5,805 nucleotides of DNA from Desulfurococcales archaeon (lineage in GTDB: Archaea > Thermoproteota > Thermoprotei_A > Sulfolobales > Desulfurococcaceae): assembly GCA_027064845.1 (NCBI GenBank), contig JAMOPC010000488.1, positions 1 to 5,805 of the forward strand. The letters run 5' to 3'. The notes below the pieces were generated by a model that worked only from the letters and a program-made list of their open reading frames with translations, searched no databases and was not told where the DNA came from. Each line of letters opens with the position of its first letter. Position 1 is the first letter of the stretch. A program made the translations under genes and the position numbers. This document shows positions 5,538-5,805 of the stretch, piece by piece.

Positions 5538-5546
5538 AATTATAAA
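5538..5546 (-). promoter_or_regulatory. Putative TATA box of hexulose-phosphate synthase, possibly shared with the divergent gene
   Basis: The minus strand reads TTTATAATT, placing a start site near 5517, just before the GGTGA site. The surrounding AATTATAAATT (5538-5548) is AT-rich on both strands and could also act as the plus-strand TATA box, with a start near 5570 and a leader of about 15 bases for the gene at 5585. The upstream region is only 81 bases, so both promoters must sit here. Confidence 0.5.
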
Positions 5547-5584
5547 TTAGTGTTCTGAAAATAATAGTGTTTTAAGAAATCCAT

Positions 5585-5805
5585 ATGGTTGAAAACATGG
5601 ATAATGCGAGTAAGATTAAGGAAGAGAAGCAAAGAATAAGGAAAATGATCTGGGACTTGATGGAAAAGTACGATATAGCTAGGTTTCCCAGGCCAGTTCA
5701 TGGAAGAATACCTAATTTTGTAGGAGCTGAACTTGCAGCAGAGAGAATTATTAGCCTAGATATATGGGTTAACGCAAATGTTGTTAAGGCAAATCCCGAC
5801 AGTCC
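5585..5805 (+). CDS. 5-Formyltetrahydrofolate cyclo-ligase family protein, N-terminal part (runs off the right edge)
   Basis: The frame from ATG at 5585 stays open to the window end, giving 73 codons. Visible: a charged helix (KIKEEKQRIRKMIWDLMEK, 10-28), then ARFPRPVHGRIPNFVGAELAAER (32-54), and near the edge VVKANPDS (66-73). The RFPxPxxGRIPNF-x-GA-x-x-AA block and the KANPDSP motif are those of archaeal proteins annotated as 5-formyltetrahydrofolate cyclo-ligase (methenyl-THF synthetase). The catalytic C-terminal part is missing here. The family's activity would be ATP-dependent conversion of 5-formyl- to 5,10-methenyl-tetrahydrofolate, but archaeal members are divergent and their pterin substrate is uncertain. 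An alternative start is ATG at 5597. Neither start has a good ribosome binding site, which suits a short-leader transcript. The gene is divergent from hexulose-phosphate synthase. Confidence 0.8.
   Translation, partial: MVENMDNASKIKEEKQRIRKMIWDLMEKYDIARFPRPVHGRIPNFVGAELAAERIISLDIWVNANVVKANPDS

Noticed and set aside
1..5805. tRNA genes, CRISPR repeats, insertion sequences or an FMN riboswitch
   Set aside because: No cloverleaf-like GTTCGA-type segment with matching arms, no regularly spaced repeats and no transposase were seen. The ribB leader appears to be only about 10-30 bases, too short for an FMN riboswitch, which is a bacterial element.

Overview
The window looks like chromosomal DNA of a hyperthermophilic crenarchaeon, most likely a low-GC member of the Desulfurococcaceae (Staphylothermus-like). 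This rests on archaeal-type enzymes (GTP cyclohydrolase III, the lumazine-synthase-like riboflavin synthase RibC, stand-alone hexulose-phosphate synthase, archaeal TrpRS), AT-rich DNA, heavy use of AGA/AGG and ATA codons, GTG/TTG starts, GGTGA-type ribosome binding sites and TATA boxes about 25 bases before gene starts. The genus is an inference; the archaeal assignment is firm.

Layout. The left edge (1-117, +) is the tail of an unrecognised protein ending in a C-terminal membrane anchor. It meets tail-to-tail a four-gene riboflavin operon on the minus strand (2471 down to 92), in the order ribB, ribC, ribH, arfA. An 80-base divergent promoter region (2472-2551) separates ribB from a plus-strand pair: a deaminase-type amidohydrolase (2552-3697) and tryptophanyl-tRNA synthetase (3721-4827). 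Convergent to trpS is 3-hexulose-6-phosphate synthase (minus, 4856-5503). Divergent from that, the first 73 codons of a 5-formyltetrahydrofolate cyclo-ligase-family gene run off the right edge.

How the genes fit. ArfA opens GTP to start the pyrimidine branch of riboflavin synthesis. RibB makes the four-carbon unit from ribulose 5-phosphate. RibH joins the two branches and RibC dismutates lumazine to riboflavin. Hexulose-phosphate synthase, run in reverse, is the usual archaeal source of ribulose 5-phosphate, so it can feed RibB. ArfB, ArfC, the pyrimidine deaminase, the phosphatase and riboflavin kinase are not in the window. The deaminase step has long lacked an assigned archaeal gene.

The most interesting candidate is the amidohydrolase divergent from ribB. 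It carries the full metal and catalytic signature of the deaminase branch of its superfamily, and its start region is a near mirror image of the ribB start region. It is proposed, as inference only, as a candidate for the missing pyrimidine deaminase. Second, TrpRS carries a C-x23-C-x6-C-x2-C pattern close to the iron-sulfur motif of Thermotoga maritima TrpRS. No tRNA, rRNA, CRISPR array or mobile element was seen.
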